DNA of 64,000 bases from Gymnogyps californianus. Its lineage: Eukaryota; Chordata; Aves; Accipitriformes; Cathartidae. Below the pieces are notes generated by a model. That model searched no databases and was not told the origin of the DNA. It saw only the letters and a program-made list of their open reading frames with translations. The stretch is from NCBI RefSeq assembly GCF_018139145.2, contig NC_059475.1, positions 5,679,437 through 5,743,436 of the forward strand, read 5' to 3'. The position numbers and the translations under genes are program-made. Position 1 is the first letter of the stretch. The number at the start of each line of letters is the position of its first letter. Positions 11,701-23,150 of this stretch are shown in pieces.

Positions 11701-14587
11701 ATTTTAAAGATTTAAAAAATCAATTTCAAAAAAATTTTTAAAAAGCAGTCTAATTCTGTAGTAATGTTGAGGAAGGAGGGTTACTATTACCTCAATAAAT
11801 TTTTACTCTAAGCAGAGAATTTGTTTGGGAGGTTTGACTTCAAGTAAGGCACTGTCCAGTCTTCCATCGAAATATTTTGAACCTTCTCTTATTAGTTTGA
11901 GTGGATGTTCACTGGCTTGAACTGCTCTTCCCTGACTTGATCTGTTCAAAGGACTTGGAAAAGAAGAAAGGGTCTTGTCAGTCCCTGTCCTGTTGACAAG
12001 ATCGAGATACATGGCCTGGTTCAAAATTACCCTTTCTCTTGCTGGTGTGGGGAAGAACTGCAGACGACAAAGAACTGGAAATGTAGAGACTGCCTGGTAG
12101 GATGCAGTTGTTCCTCAGACAGTAGGCTTAGCATGGGTCGATAGCCAAACAGAAAATGTTTGTTTCTCCTTTTGCTTACATTATATTGTTTTGCTGTTTG
12201 TTTCTCTGAATGTATAACTGTTTCTAATAGCATTTTGTCCTTTCTGGTTTCCAAGTTCGTTTCTTTTACAGTTTTTACAAAGTTTTCACATGGGAATGAT
12301 TTCAATATGTGTATTTAGGCTTCATACTAAACATGTAAGGTTCAAGTTATACACAGCAGATTGGTTCTAGGTAATTTGTCCTGCAAATAGACCCCTTCTG
12401 CCTAACTTGCTACTATGGCTAATGCGTCACTATCTCAGGTAATTTGAATTAACTACTTTGGTGGGAAGTACTGACTAAGATATTGGTCAAAAATAACAAT
12501 ATGGATGTTATTTCAATTTTTTTTTGTTGTTACATGTTGTTTTAATTAGTAAATTGCAAACAGTGACTTCAGTCCTGTTCCGAGTATTCCTCCAGTTATA
12601 ATATTAACGGACATAACCAGAAGTTTACTCCATCAGATTTGGTCATGGATTTCCTATTAAATTTGTCCCCAAAGTGATTCAGCATCCCAGTTCTTAACAG
12701 CTGACTGAACATACCCAGTCAGTTGTAACTGGTCTGTATACAAATTACTGCCATGTTCAGCAAAATCCATGGAACTGTTTTGAATCCCTGGGGAGAGTTT
12801 TGCTGAACTTCGTAAAACTGGGAGTCTTTGTTAGATTTTATTTTATTTTTCCAGTGTCTTTTCAAGGAGATATATTCCAGACTCTTTTTTCTAAAATTTA
12901 CACATTGTGGGCCTGGCATTGTTTGTACTTGCTCCACTTTCACAGTAGTGTAAATCTCTTGGCTTCGTTAGCATTTCTCCTGATTTTTGTCTTTTATAGC
13001 ATTTCATGAAGAAGCAGACGGTGAACTCCGTTTATTCGTAGGATATGAAATATGATTATCTGTTCTACTTAGGCTACCATATTTATTATTAGGTTAATAA
13101 ACTAGTTTTCATTATTAGAGTAAAAAAACTTAAAGTTACCCTAAGAAAGTTATAATTTTTATCTATGTGCAGTAGGACTTAGTGTATGTTACAGCAGAAG
13201 GTGTGTATCACCAGTTATGCCTTGGTAGATCACTGCATGTTTTTGTTTACCTTACATTTTTTCCTGCAGATCAAAATTTCACATGCATAACTACTGGGAT
13301 GGATATAAAGAGGTCCTTATGATGGATTTAGACCCTAGCACTTGCGTATATTGAGACTGAAGTATTTCAAATTACTGTCTTTCCCATCTTGTTTTTTGTT
13401 GAATGAAGCCTGAGGGCCACAGATACACAGTATGGTATTTGGTAGCGAATTCCATGTGGAATTACTAGCATCCAAGTATCTCATGCTATCATATCATTCA
13501 GATAACTGATCTAAATATTTGGTCTTAGTTGTTTGGTCTATTTTGTTCCTAATTCTTCTCACTTATCAGGCCTACGATATTTTGCACCAGTGTTTTTTCA
13601 CATTTGTTGAATTATTTCTTGATTTAATTATTTTGTGGGCTCTTTGCCTGGACTTGTGACAGATTAAGAAAAAGCAACATACTAAATTAAAAGATCACAC
13701 AGAATGATTTTTAATACTGGAATTCTGACCCTGGTCTTATTTGCAAGCATGGCTATAATGTTCACAAGGTAAAGAAACTTGCTTTCTATCTATAGGTTTC
13801 TCTCCTCGTTATTGGTTTTGGGCATCTGGTTTCAAGGTCTGAAATTTGATCTTACTTAAATTCTCTCAATGCGTTTCAGCAACATATGTCATTAATGAAG
13901 GGAGCTGGGTAACCGGTCTCACCACTGTTTGTAATTCAGCTTATGACAGGCAGCAGGAAAGCAGAACAGTTTCGGCCAGCCCCAATTAGGAAAACATGCC
14001 CAAGGCATAGGCTATAGCATAAACAGAGATATGTCAGGCTCCCCCCTAGAAGAAAACCAAAAGTATACACTTGGCAATGATGCTTCACTTTTATTCTGAA
14101 CAAGAACCCTGTTGAACAAAAACAGCTCCTTATTTTGACATTGGTATGGTTAACAGCAAGGATAAAGAATCATTCCCAATGAAGAGAAAGATAAACTGGA
14201 AAAGGATGATCTGTGGATTGCAGGTGCTGAAGTAACATTTATGCAAAATAATAACCTCCTAAATTAAAAATGTACAGAATTACAAAAGCATGTTTTTGTC
14301 TGAAAGAAACACACTAAAAACATAAACACTAGTCTTTTGTCAGCAATTAGATATTCCCTTATCACATTTCAGATTGTAACGCTGTGAACTGGGAAGATTC
14401 TTCTGAAGGAAACTGCCATTCCACAACATGTCCTTACATGAAGAATAATGTCACAGAGACGGTTCTGGATTGAGCAACTTCTTCACAGCAAGAAGAATGC
14501 TTGCAAAAGAGGTAATGCATTAAAAAAGTAATATTTGTAATTTCTGTTGAATCCTCAGTCTGTAACATCAGAATGTTTAATAGGTGT

Positions 14588-14757
14588 CTCTTACATCACA
14601 ACCCTCATGAGATATACTTAATAATCATCTTATAGAGTGGAAGTCTGAAGCATCTGGAAGATGAAGTAACCTTCCCAAGATCACACACAGATTTCTTGTT
14701 TTGTTATGACAGCAAGTGATAACCAGAGCCAAGATTATTCCCAAACTGCCTTACTTC
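14588..14757 (-). repeat. Ancient MIR/CORE-SINE-like fragment
   Basis: Read on the plus strand, the segment follows the order of the reverse-complemented MIR-type SINE: an ACAACCCT..ATGAGAT start, a degraded ATCATCTTATAGA block, GATGAAGTAAC, CTTCCCAAGATCACACA, and an AACCAGAGCCAAGATT region. It is heavily diverged, as expected of an element inserted in early amniotes. Subfamily cannot be assigned by eye. Confidence 0.55.
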
Positions 14758-14945
14758 CCTTCTTCTAATAGCATATTACCAGATACATGGCTTGCAGGAT
14801 AAGGAAGGAGGAAAGACAGAGAAGGGAAATGTGTACAGGACTCTTCTATAAATTAAATTAATAAATCGAGCCCATCTTTATATAATTCTCGCTGTCCACT
14901 AACGTCAGACTACTTTACAAGAGAAAGTTTTTTTTTTTTTTTTTT
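14758..14945. other. Spacer with T17 run
   Basis: Sequence between two SINE-like fragments. It ends in a run of about 17 T (14929-14945). No gene is seen. Confidence 0.4.
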
Positions 14946-15012
14946 ATGACTATGCCTATTTTACAGATGGGAAAACTGAAATAAAAAGTGATTTGACGAA
15001 ACTCATATGACA
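14946..15012 (-). repeat. Second short MIR/L2-like fragment
   Basis: The phrase CCTATTTTACAGATGGGAAA followed by ACTGAAATAAAAAGTGA is the conserved core of MIR/L2-type elements in reverse orientation. It sits just after a T17 run and about 190 bases from the previous fragment. It may be a separate insertion or a displaced part of the same one. Confidence 0.45.
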
Positions 15013-18000
15013 GATAAATTTGTGGGGCTGGGAAAAGGAACTGAGTCTCCCAACCCCCACGAGACAGGAATAACTTATACTCATTAAATGAGCTGGCATT
15101 CACCCTGTTTCATTTGGCAATGTAATACAGCGCAGTGGGAATGGTGTTCTTTCCAATAGGAATGCTTCAATGATGCCACTTTAATAGAAGAATGAAAAGG
15201 AATGGTGGACTTGAAGCATTCCCTAAGGTATAAGATTGACTGTTTGAACTGAGCAGTTGGAGAAAAAAACCTGGAAAAGAATAGCAGCAGAAGTAGTATC
15301 TCAACAATAGCTTCTGAGGAAAATTAATTTGAAATGTTGATGCGAGAAAGTGTAGGGCTAAAGGATAAATGCTGAAAAGCGGTGTCAGAAACACCAGGAC
15401 AAAGGCTGGGAGAACTAGGAAGGTAGTGTGGAAAGAAAATCAAACTCACAGAAACATAAGTGAGCACCTAATTTTCACCTACAAGGACCAGCCTGTCTCT
15501 CTTCCTTTACATTGCTGGCCAGGCAATGAAGCTCTTGAATTTAGTTGTTACAAAGGCAGGTTTATTACAAATTACACACTTTGTGAGCGTGCATCACTTC
15601 AAATGGGGTAGAATTAATTATCTGCCGTTTTTTACTTCATGGACAGAGCAGTGTGAGAAAAGTAGCACTGAACTTGTGAGATAGATAGCCAAAGAATCTG
15701 CTGCTTTATGGAGTTTTTATATGGAAACAGGATCCTAAATTGGACTGCAGAAGTTGTTCCAGTGACTAGGCTAGAGTAGCTCTATGAAATCGCTGTCTTT
15801 TCGCTAGGTAGCCAGTAGAGAAGGAAGACGTATTTGTCTCACGTAAGCCTGTACGGAGATACCTCTGTATGCCACATATTTGCTTCTGGGTTGAACTTAG
15901 CATTTTCATTTAGAGGTATCAGATCACTAGCTAGCCTATTGAAATACATTTTTCCCCATTCAGTAAAATATTATGATAATGTCTCTGAGAAGTATGGACT
16001 GGAGTGGTGTGGGAAAGTATCAATGCGGATATGATGAATTTATGAAGACTTTAAGATGAGTCCATAAGACTGTAAGAAGAGATTTAAAGCTATATCGGTA
16101 GTTACCTACAGTTCTCTCAGATTTGGAATAACTGCTGATAATTTAGTTCTTATAAACTAGGTACAAAAAAAGCCTCATCTGATTTCGTTAACGTTAAAGA
16201 GAGTTTCACTGTGGGTGACATTAGGGACAGAATTGGGCCCTGGTTTACTATAAATAGAAACTCAACAAAATCTTTTCATACAAAGTCCAATAACAAGGGG
16301 AATGAGTTAATGGGAAGGGAAATTGAAGCAAAGAATATTAATGCTTTTAAGAGACACCTAGGTATATGTCAGGAGAAGGAAGACATTGAAAGGCAAAGGG
16401 AAGAAGAGGGGAAGGCAGGATTTTGACCAGCCAAGGAGGTAGCAGGTGATCAGATGTTGCTACTCTGTTAGAACATTTTCTGTTTAAATGAATTTTTGAG
16501 TTCTTGAATAATGAATTGGTCTTCTGGTATTCTTGGTCTGGAGAATTTGTTACTTTCAAGAAACTGTGACATGTGCATCTGGACTGTTTGTAAATTGCCT
16601 CCCAAAGCACAGTGTTTATCTGTTAATTCCACTGAAAATTAGTCTATTTTGAGTCAGCTACTATACAAGAAGCAGCTGATAAAATGATTCCAGAACACTT
16701 CTGATACAAGAAGACAATGTTGCTGTAGTAGCTGTTGGCATACTTAGATCCTCTTTTTCTCATTGCTGTTATTGTGCTGTTGGTAGTTAAAATCTGATGC
16801 TTCTATGTGACTTTAGGTAGCACCTTATTTTAATGACTTGTCCATCCCAAGTAGAAACCGGCCACAAAATCTGGGGCTCTTGGTGTAAAATATAAGGAAC
16901 AGAAATCAAATATGCATTTTCCCATCACTTCATTTACTTTTGGGCTAGTTCTGGCAGGTATTTGAGTTAGTTTCAGTTGTTATATTGTCTCCTGAGTCAC
17001 TTTCAATTGCTACATTGTCTCATGGAGAAGGCAGTGCAGTATGAGGTATAGTTAGACAACTTTGAGTTCTGTATGTGAGTATCATTGATTTCACTTCAAG
17101 AAGGAAGGAAGGTGTTATGAGGCCTATCTAATCTACCTGGGCATTTAAATGATCTTTATCAATGTTGTATCTGAGATCCTCATATTTAAGAAAAAAAATA
17201 ATGACAACAATCTGCCTTGTTAATGTTTAAGGCACTGGTTTGTTTAGAGACAGATCATTGCACTTTAATTGTCAAACAGAACATAGACTTTGGCCTGCTA
17301 ATCATTGTGTCAAGCCTAGTATTTTTCTTGGCGTGTCAAGTGCGTGCTCTCTATCCATGAAAAAACTATTATGACACTCAGCCAAAAAATAGCTTTCTAT
17401 ATAAATCAGAATTGTGAGCACTTCATGGCAGTGGTGCATATTGCATAATGTATGTCCCAGTGATGCGTGCACTATATACCTGTAGCTTCTGAGCAGTCTA
17501 TATATGCTTGTGCACAGTACATCAATTCAAGTATGTGTACTCCATGGTGATAGAAAACTGTCTGTTATTGGGTCAGATTTCATCCAGGTGTTTTCCCTGA
17601 CACTGATGAAGATTACTCCAAAAGGTTGGAAGTAGGTGTGTTTTAGTAAATATGATGCAGAGGAAACAGTTAACTTGTAGTTAGGCTTACAATGATGAAA
17701 ACTTGTTTTTCTCAGATTGCAGCAGTCAGTTTCACATTTAAGATTAAAACCAAAAAAGTTTCAGGAAAATTGTAATTATTTTAAGTCACGTATAATTATA
17801 TGACTAGAAAGTACATTTCTTGCATAGTAAGTTTACCAGATGGAAGGACAAAACATACTACTTTTATGGTGAAGGAATTGTTTGCAGTTTATTCGCAGAG
17901 CTTTAAAATGGGTATTCCACCGCAGGTTTGATAAAAGTTCAATTGATTACCAAGTCATTGTGTGCGTTGAACTGAATTATCAGAGGGTGGAATTAACTTA

Positions 18001-21000
18001 CAAGCCTGCCTTATTTTCATGATAATTAAAATGGAAAATCATGCATAACTGAATTAATTTTAAGTTTTACCCATTCATGTTTTTCCCATATAGTCTTCAA
18101 ATTGCCAAACACAGGACACATTTTAACTAGGATTTATACATTATATTCCAACTGTTTTAGAAAAAACGTAAAATTAAGAGGTATCTGGCACCAGTTAGTG
18201 CAATGTATTTCACTGAGTTCCACAAGGATATATTTGTTGATCACAGGCCTGCAAGGCTACTGACTAGTCTGCCTTTTCTAAAAGTCAAGGAAGACGTAGA
18301 AATTTTTTTGCAAAGTAAGTACTATAATATTGGGACAATGCTAAATCATTTACAAAACATGTTCTGCACTTATTGTGGCTGCTCATATTCTAGCAAGCTG
18401 ACTCAAGTATCAGCAGTTTTTACTCAGCTCTGACTCCACATCTTTCGAATTTTAACTTCTGTGGCATATACTGAAAGAAAGAACAGAGTAAATGTATTTC
18501 TGCATTCCAAACTTGCTTAATTTTCAGTTAAATAGTTTAATTGTATAGTCCCATTAGTGGCAAAAAGCAAGAAAATCAACAGGTATGACATTCTCTACTC
18601 AATATACCCTTTATTCATCATTTCTGCTACTCACCTCAGTTGCTCTCTCCCATCTCTCTTCTCTTAGCTAACCAAGGTATGTCCTGTTTAATGGCTGTAT
18701 GTGCTTTAAGAGTTGATATAGAATTGGGATGCCAGTCATAAATTACATTGTATCCATTATATTTGACTGATATTATACTGGTCAGTTGTGACACTAATTA
18801 CATACTGAAGAAGGAGGACTTGAGAAATTTGGAAAATCACCAGGAAAGCGTGATCTAGAGATATGCCAAACCAGATGCCTGTGTCTCTTCTCTCCTTACC
18901 GAGACCTTCAACCTCCTCTCTACATTCTCCCTCTCCTGCTCCCTTTTCTTCCTCTCATGTAGTGACTGCTGCTGCAGCTCCTTGTGCATTGATAACCCTT
19001 TGATCTAGGTAATTTTCTCCCCCCATTTGTAAGTGACCTGCAAGGTACCTTCTTAAGAAAATCCTGATAATGCCACAGAATGATATAGCATCTGCAGGTC
19101 ACCAGAGATGGTGATTATAAGACCATTTTAGAAAAGGGCTGAGGAATTTCATGGATTAAAATGGGCCATTGTGATCATCCTTGCTGACCTCATGCTCCAG
19201 AATTTCATCTCTAATTATCTATGCATCAAGATTTATAATGTGCAACCAAGTTAGAGTAAATCTTTCAGAATCTTTAATCCTGAATTTTTGTCCCAAGTCA
19301 CAGAAAGTTTATGACATCTTTAGATAGAATTTGCTGCATCTCAGCCAACTACACATATCTTCTATCTCTTTTGAGAGTTAATATTCCCTTCCTACTGTTA
19401 AAATTATCTAAATGATAATGTGTAGAACCATTTTGTCCTAGTCATGGTAATAATTTTGCTCAGGCTTCCTGCATGCGCATATGACTTCCAAACAAGCTTT
19501 ACCTTCCTCAGTCACTGTAAATCCTCCCTCTCTCTCTCTCTTCTCTTTCCTATGTCCGTCTTCATTATTTATTCGTATGCCCACTCATCCTCTTACCTGT
19601 TTGGAAGCAGACTGTGTCAAAAATATTATCAGAACATGTGGACACGGGAAGTTGAAAGTGTGGGGAGCTAAGGTTGTTTATGTAGAGGAATAGTGATGAA
19701 AATGATAGCATTTCACAAGGAAACTTTTGTGTATTTCCTCTACAAAGGTTAGCAAGGATGTTATTGGAATAACGTTATGCAGAAAACATATTTGTGCTGT
19801 GGCTCCGAAGTTACTGTGTCAAACTGGAAAGCCAAATTCTAATGCTTAAGTGTGAAACAGAAAAGTTGTAGTCCTGCTTGAAGTGTGAATCTCAGTGCAT
19901 TCATAACTATGGTGTCACTACTGAAACTTCCATAGCATTTATATAATGTATATTTCAGATGCATATTTGGCACTGTGTTCCCCTCAATCTTGCTTGTATA
20001 AGATTTGATCTAACCTTCAGGTTTTTGTTTTTCTTAATTGTTGTACTGGGTGTTGCATATTGCTTGTCAACTATCAATTCTTTATGAAGTGATGCTAAGA
20101 AACTAACGACTGAAATAATAAAAGGTAGAAAAAGAGCCGTGGATAGTATATCTGTGAATGCATGCTATTTTACTATCACTTGATGTTAGATTATTCTTTG
20201 GTACAAACTGACCATATTAAGGAGTGCACAACCAGCTTTGGCTTCAAAATCTTACAACTGCGTTTTCAGCCCTTCCCACTGGTACATATGCAAATGCGCA
20301 TACAAGATTTATTGCATGACATCTGGAAAAGCCTCAGCTTAACTCCCTGTGTAGAATTGCTCCTAAACTTAGTAGGAATTTCGTAAATTCAAGAGTACAT
20401 GTGAACCTTGAGAAGCTTTTACTGGAGATGTTACTGCTGCTTAGGGGAATGTCTTCCAACTTCTCTATGAAGTGGCAGGACTTTTAAGTATAGAGAACAC
20501 CTTAACAGAATTGGTCTTCTCATCTCAAGGTGGTTTTTATATTGAGGTGACACATAAATTGGATTTAAATTGCTGCTCATTATTAAAAAAAAAAAAACCA
20601 AAAATCTTTCTCAAGGTCAGATAAAACCTCTGTAAGATAATTAAGTGCATACAGGAACCTGCTCATCAGCTCACCATCCGTTCCACCCCAGTGCATTTTT
20701 AGGATATCTGAGGGCTTTTTTCTCCTTTTTTTTTTTTCTTTTTCTTTTCCCCGACCAAGAAATTGGATGAGCTGAAGAAAACTATCATGCCCAGGGGCAT
20801 CCAAATTTTGCTAACCAGAACAAAACTAGGAGTTCATTTAATTCTGTACTGTTACTCACATAGTACATGGCTAGAGGTCATCATAGTTAAATACATCAGC
20901 ATGCTGATAAAATGCGCTCATTTAAGTAGCACTCATCACAGCAGTTAATAGTCCATCAGAACAGCATAATATGAGTATAGGAATACAATAAATAACGGAA

Positions 21001-22139
21001 GATGTGTGCATTCTGATTGGCTAGAAATGAACATCTGCTATTCAGAGAACAGGAATTTGCTTACAGTGCAATTATTGAGAAATAGCCCGGCATTAATTGT
21101 GCAAATCAAGTTTTCCCAGCAGATCAGAGTACAAAGAAATGAATGTAAATAAAAAAAAGGGTCAGCTTGATGTGCTTTTCAGCAATCAGGTTAAAACAAT
21201 TCTTTCAGTATAATTATACATAATGTGCTTTGGCTAGAACAATTTAATTAAGTGGATATACACTGTGAAAGAAAAAAATAAGTGTGCTATTTGACTGGAG
21301 CACTCTTATGGGAAGTGATAACATGATACCATTAGGAAACTCAACAAGACAATCTACATCCATGCATTAAGAGAAGCAGAAGTCTGAACATCTGTTTCCC
21401 GCTATTGAATTCATGAAAGGGGCTTCTCTGTGCAGGGAATAAGTGAATAAACAACAGTTGGAGAAGGTTATCTCTGACATTTAACAAAATGTTGAAATGT
21501 CACGAAAATGACATAAGGTGAGAATGAAATGAGTGAAATAGAGGTGTGCTAAGAGTTAGCTTGGCAAACGAAGCACAGATATATAAGAACAAGCAAAACC
21601 TCTACCCATCACTCTCCTAAAAGTGTAATATAAGAATGATTAATTTATGAACAGCATACATTTTTTGTTCAAAATAGACTACAAGGTGGCACGAAATTGT
21701 TTTGGAGAAATATGCGATAAAGCAGAGTTCCCCAAGATGTTCCTTTAGAGGAAAAAAAAAAAAAAGAAAAAAGTGACAATTGAAAGAAGTGCTATTAAGT
21801 GTTAAAAAATTCCAGAGACAACTAGTGAAATTAAAGAAAAAGAGAGTTTTATCTTGGATGTGAAATTTTCCTTTCTCCTCTCCTTTTTTTTTTTTTTTTT
21901 TTCTTTTTCCGCAATCAAGCGTCTTGGAAAGGGAGTAATAATAATAAAAGAGAAACGGACCCAAGCACCAACTTGCTGCCAAGGGCTGTAATACAATATC
22001 TCAGCATTTCAAGGGTAAATCGGTGTGAACTGCGTTTGCCGTCCCTCTGAAAAAAAGTAAGTATTTAACTTCCGTTCAGTCTGTGTGGACTGCTGAAATA
22101 TAGGAAATCGGTTTCGGAGAGAAAAAAAAAAAAAGGAAA
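15013..22139. other. Intergenic AT-rich stretch before the GAS2 island
   Basis: About 7 kb with no recognised gene. ORFs are short and scattered. Poly(A) or poly(T) interruptions lie near 20.58, 20.73, 21.75 and 21.89 kb. Around 20.95-21.25 kb the sequence is a mixed-complexity AT-rich stretch without repeat character, the kind of segment that is often a conserved non-coding element. That cannot be judged without an alignment. Confidence 0.45.
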
Positions 22140-22192
22140 AGGGGGGGGGAAAGGGTTTCCCAAAGAGAGCACCGAGCGGAGCGGACAGAAGT

Positions 22193-22330
22193 ATGAAGAG
22201 CGGCAGCGCGGCTGCTGCCGGTCTGCTCAGCTCAGCTTGGGGGGACGGCGGCGGCGGCTGCCGGAGGCGGGGGGCTCAGCGGCGCGGCGGGCGGCCCGTG
22301 AGTGCGGCCCCGGGGGCGGCGGCGGCGGGA

Positions 22331-22364
<34 letters not shown>

Positions 22365-22453
22365 CCCCGGCGGCGGGGGGAGCCCTGCCTGCCCCAGCGG
22401 GGCTCACTGCCGGCCCCACGGCGGAGCCCGCAGCCCGGGCTCCTTTAAATTGA
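22193..22453 (+). other. Possible upstream ORF in candidate GAS2 exon 1
   Basis: An ATG at 22193 opens an 86-codon frame ending at 22453, entirely upstream of the stronger candidate donor (22523). Its composition is dominated by Ala, Gly, Arg and Pro from CpG-rich codons and it resembles no known protein. If the exon begins upstream of 22193 it would act as an upstream ORF and could damp GAS2 translation. It is not proposed as a protein gene. Confidence 0.25.
22333..22375 (+). repeat. (CCTG)n microsatellite
   Basis: About ten perfect or near-perfect CCTG units in the CpG island, with a further short CCTGCCTG copy about 10 bases after a GGCGGCGGGGGG spacer. Length is likely to vary between individuals. 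Confidence 0.85.
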
Positions 22454-22708
22454 GGGCGTTTCGTGTGTCTCGCCGGCTGCCTTCGAGTTTAAAGAGAAAG
22501 GGGCCGGGGAGCGAAGCGGGAAGGTGAGCTTCGCCCGGCGGCTCGTCGCTGCGGAGTAGGTGCTTTTGTTTCCTTCCCCCCGTGTCCCCGGGCGGCCGTG
22601 GGGCAGCCGCCGGGGAAGCGGCAGGGCTCGGCGGCGGGCACCGTGCTGCGGGGCGGGGGCAGCTGCGGCTGCCTGCGCGCTGGGCAGCGGGGGGCTTCTT
22701 GCTGGTTG

Positions 22709-22762
22709 GTTTTTTTGTTTGTTTGTTTGTTTTGGTGTTGGTGTTTTGGTTTTTTTTTTTTC
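22709..22762 (+). repeat. T-rich (GTTT)n run in the island
   Basis: A T7 run, several GTTT units, GGTGTTGGTGTTTTGG and a T12 run in succession. It is low-complexity sequence interrupting the CpG island. Confidence 0.75.
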
Positions 22763-23136
22763 CCCCTCCCTCTCTCTGGGTGTCCGGAGTTTGAAAGCAT
22801 CGCGGAGGCGGAATGAGGGCGTGCGTGGGTGTGTGGTGGAGATCCACGAGCGGTTCACCCGGGGCTCGCCGGGGCTAGCCCGGGGGTTGCTGGCGGGCCG
22901 CCCTGGGCATCCCGCGGAGGGCCGGGGGCCGTGGCGGGTTTGCTTGGTCCTGCCCCCGAGGGGCAGACCTGGGAGCAGCGCATGCAGCACTCATGGCAAA
23001 GCCATTAGCTCAGCTTTACTGTGGAGGGGCCCCGAGGAGGACAAACGCATCCCGGCGCAGCGCAGAGCCGGGTTCCGCGGCGGGTGAGAGCCGGGGGGGC
23101 AGCTGCCGGGCGCTGGGAGCGGTGCGGGCAAAACGC

Positions 23137-23150
23137 GGGGGGGGGGGGGG
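23137..23150 (+). repeat. G14 homopolymer in CpG island
   Basis: Fourteen consecutive G immediately after AAAACGC. It is quadruplex-prone and slippage-prone, and lies in the downstream part of the candidate promoter island. Confidence 0.8.

Larger units (their letters stand above)
3261..14580. other. Intergenic, AT-rich, no recognised gene
   Basis: About 11 kb of AT-rich sequence with stops in all frames and only short chance ORFs of 60-98 codons. Visible structure is limited to homopolymer G runs near 5.92 and 8.79 kb, and poly(A) runs near 9.64 and 10.49 kb. No tRNA, snRNA or processed gene copy was recognised. It could be intergenic or lie inside an upstream intron if GAS2 has a more distal promoter. 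Confidence 0.5.

Noticed and set aside
14360..14512. Segment ending AAAAGAG|GTAATG considered as an extra GAS2 5' exon
   Set aside because: The donor is weak, there is no coding match, and it lies next to old SINE fragments.
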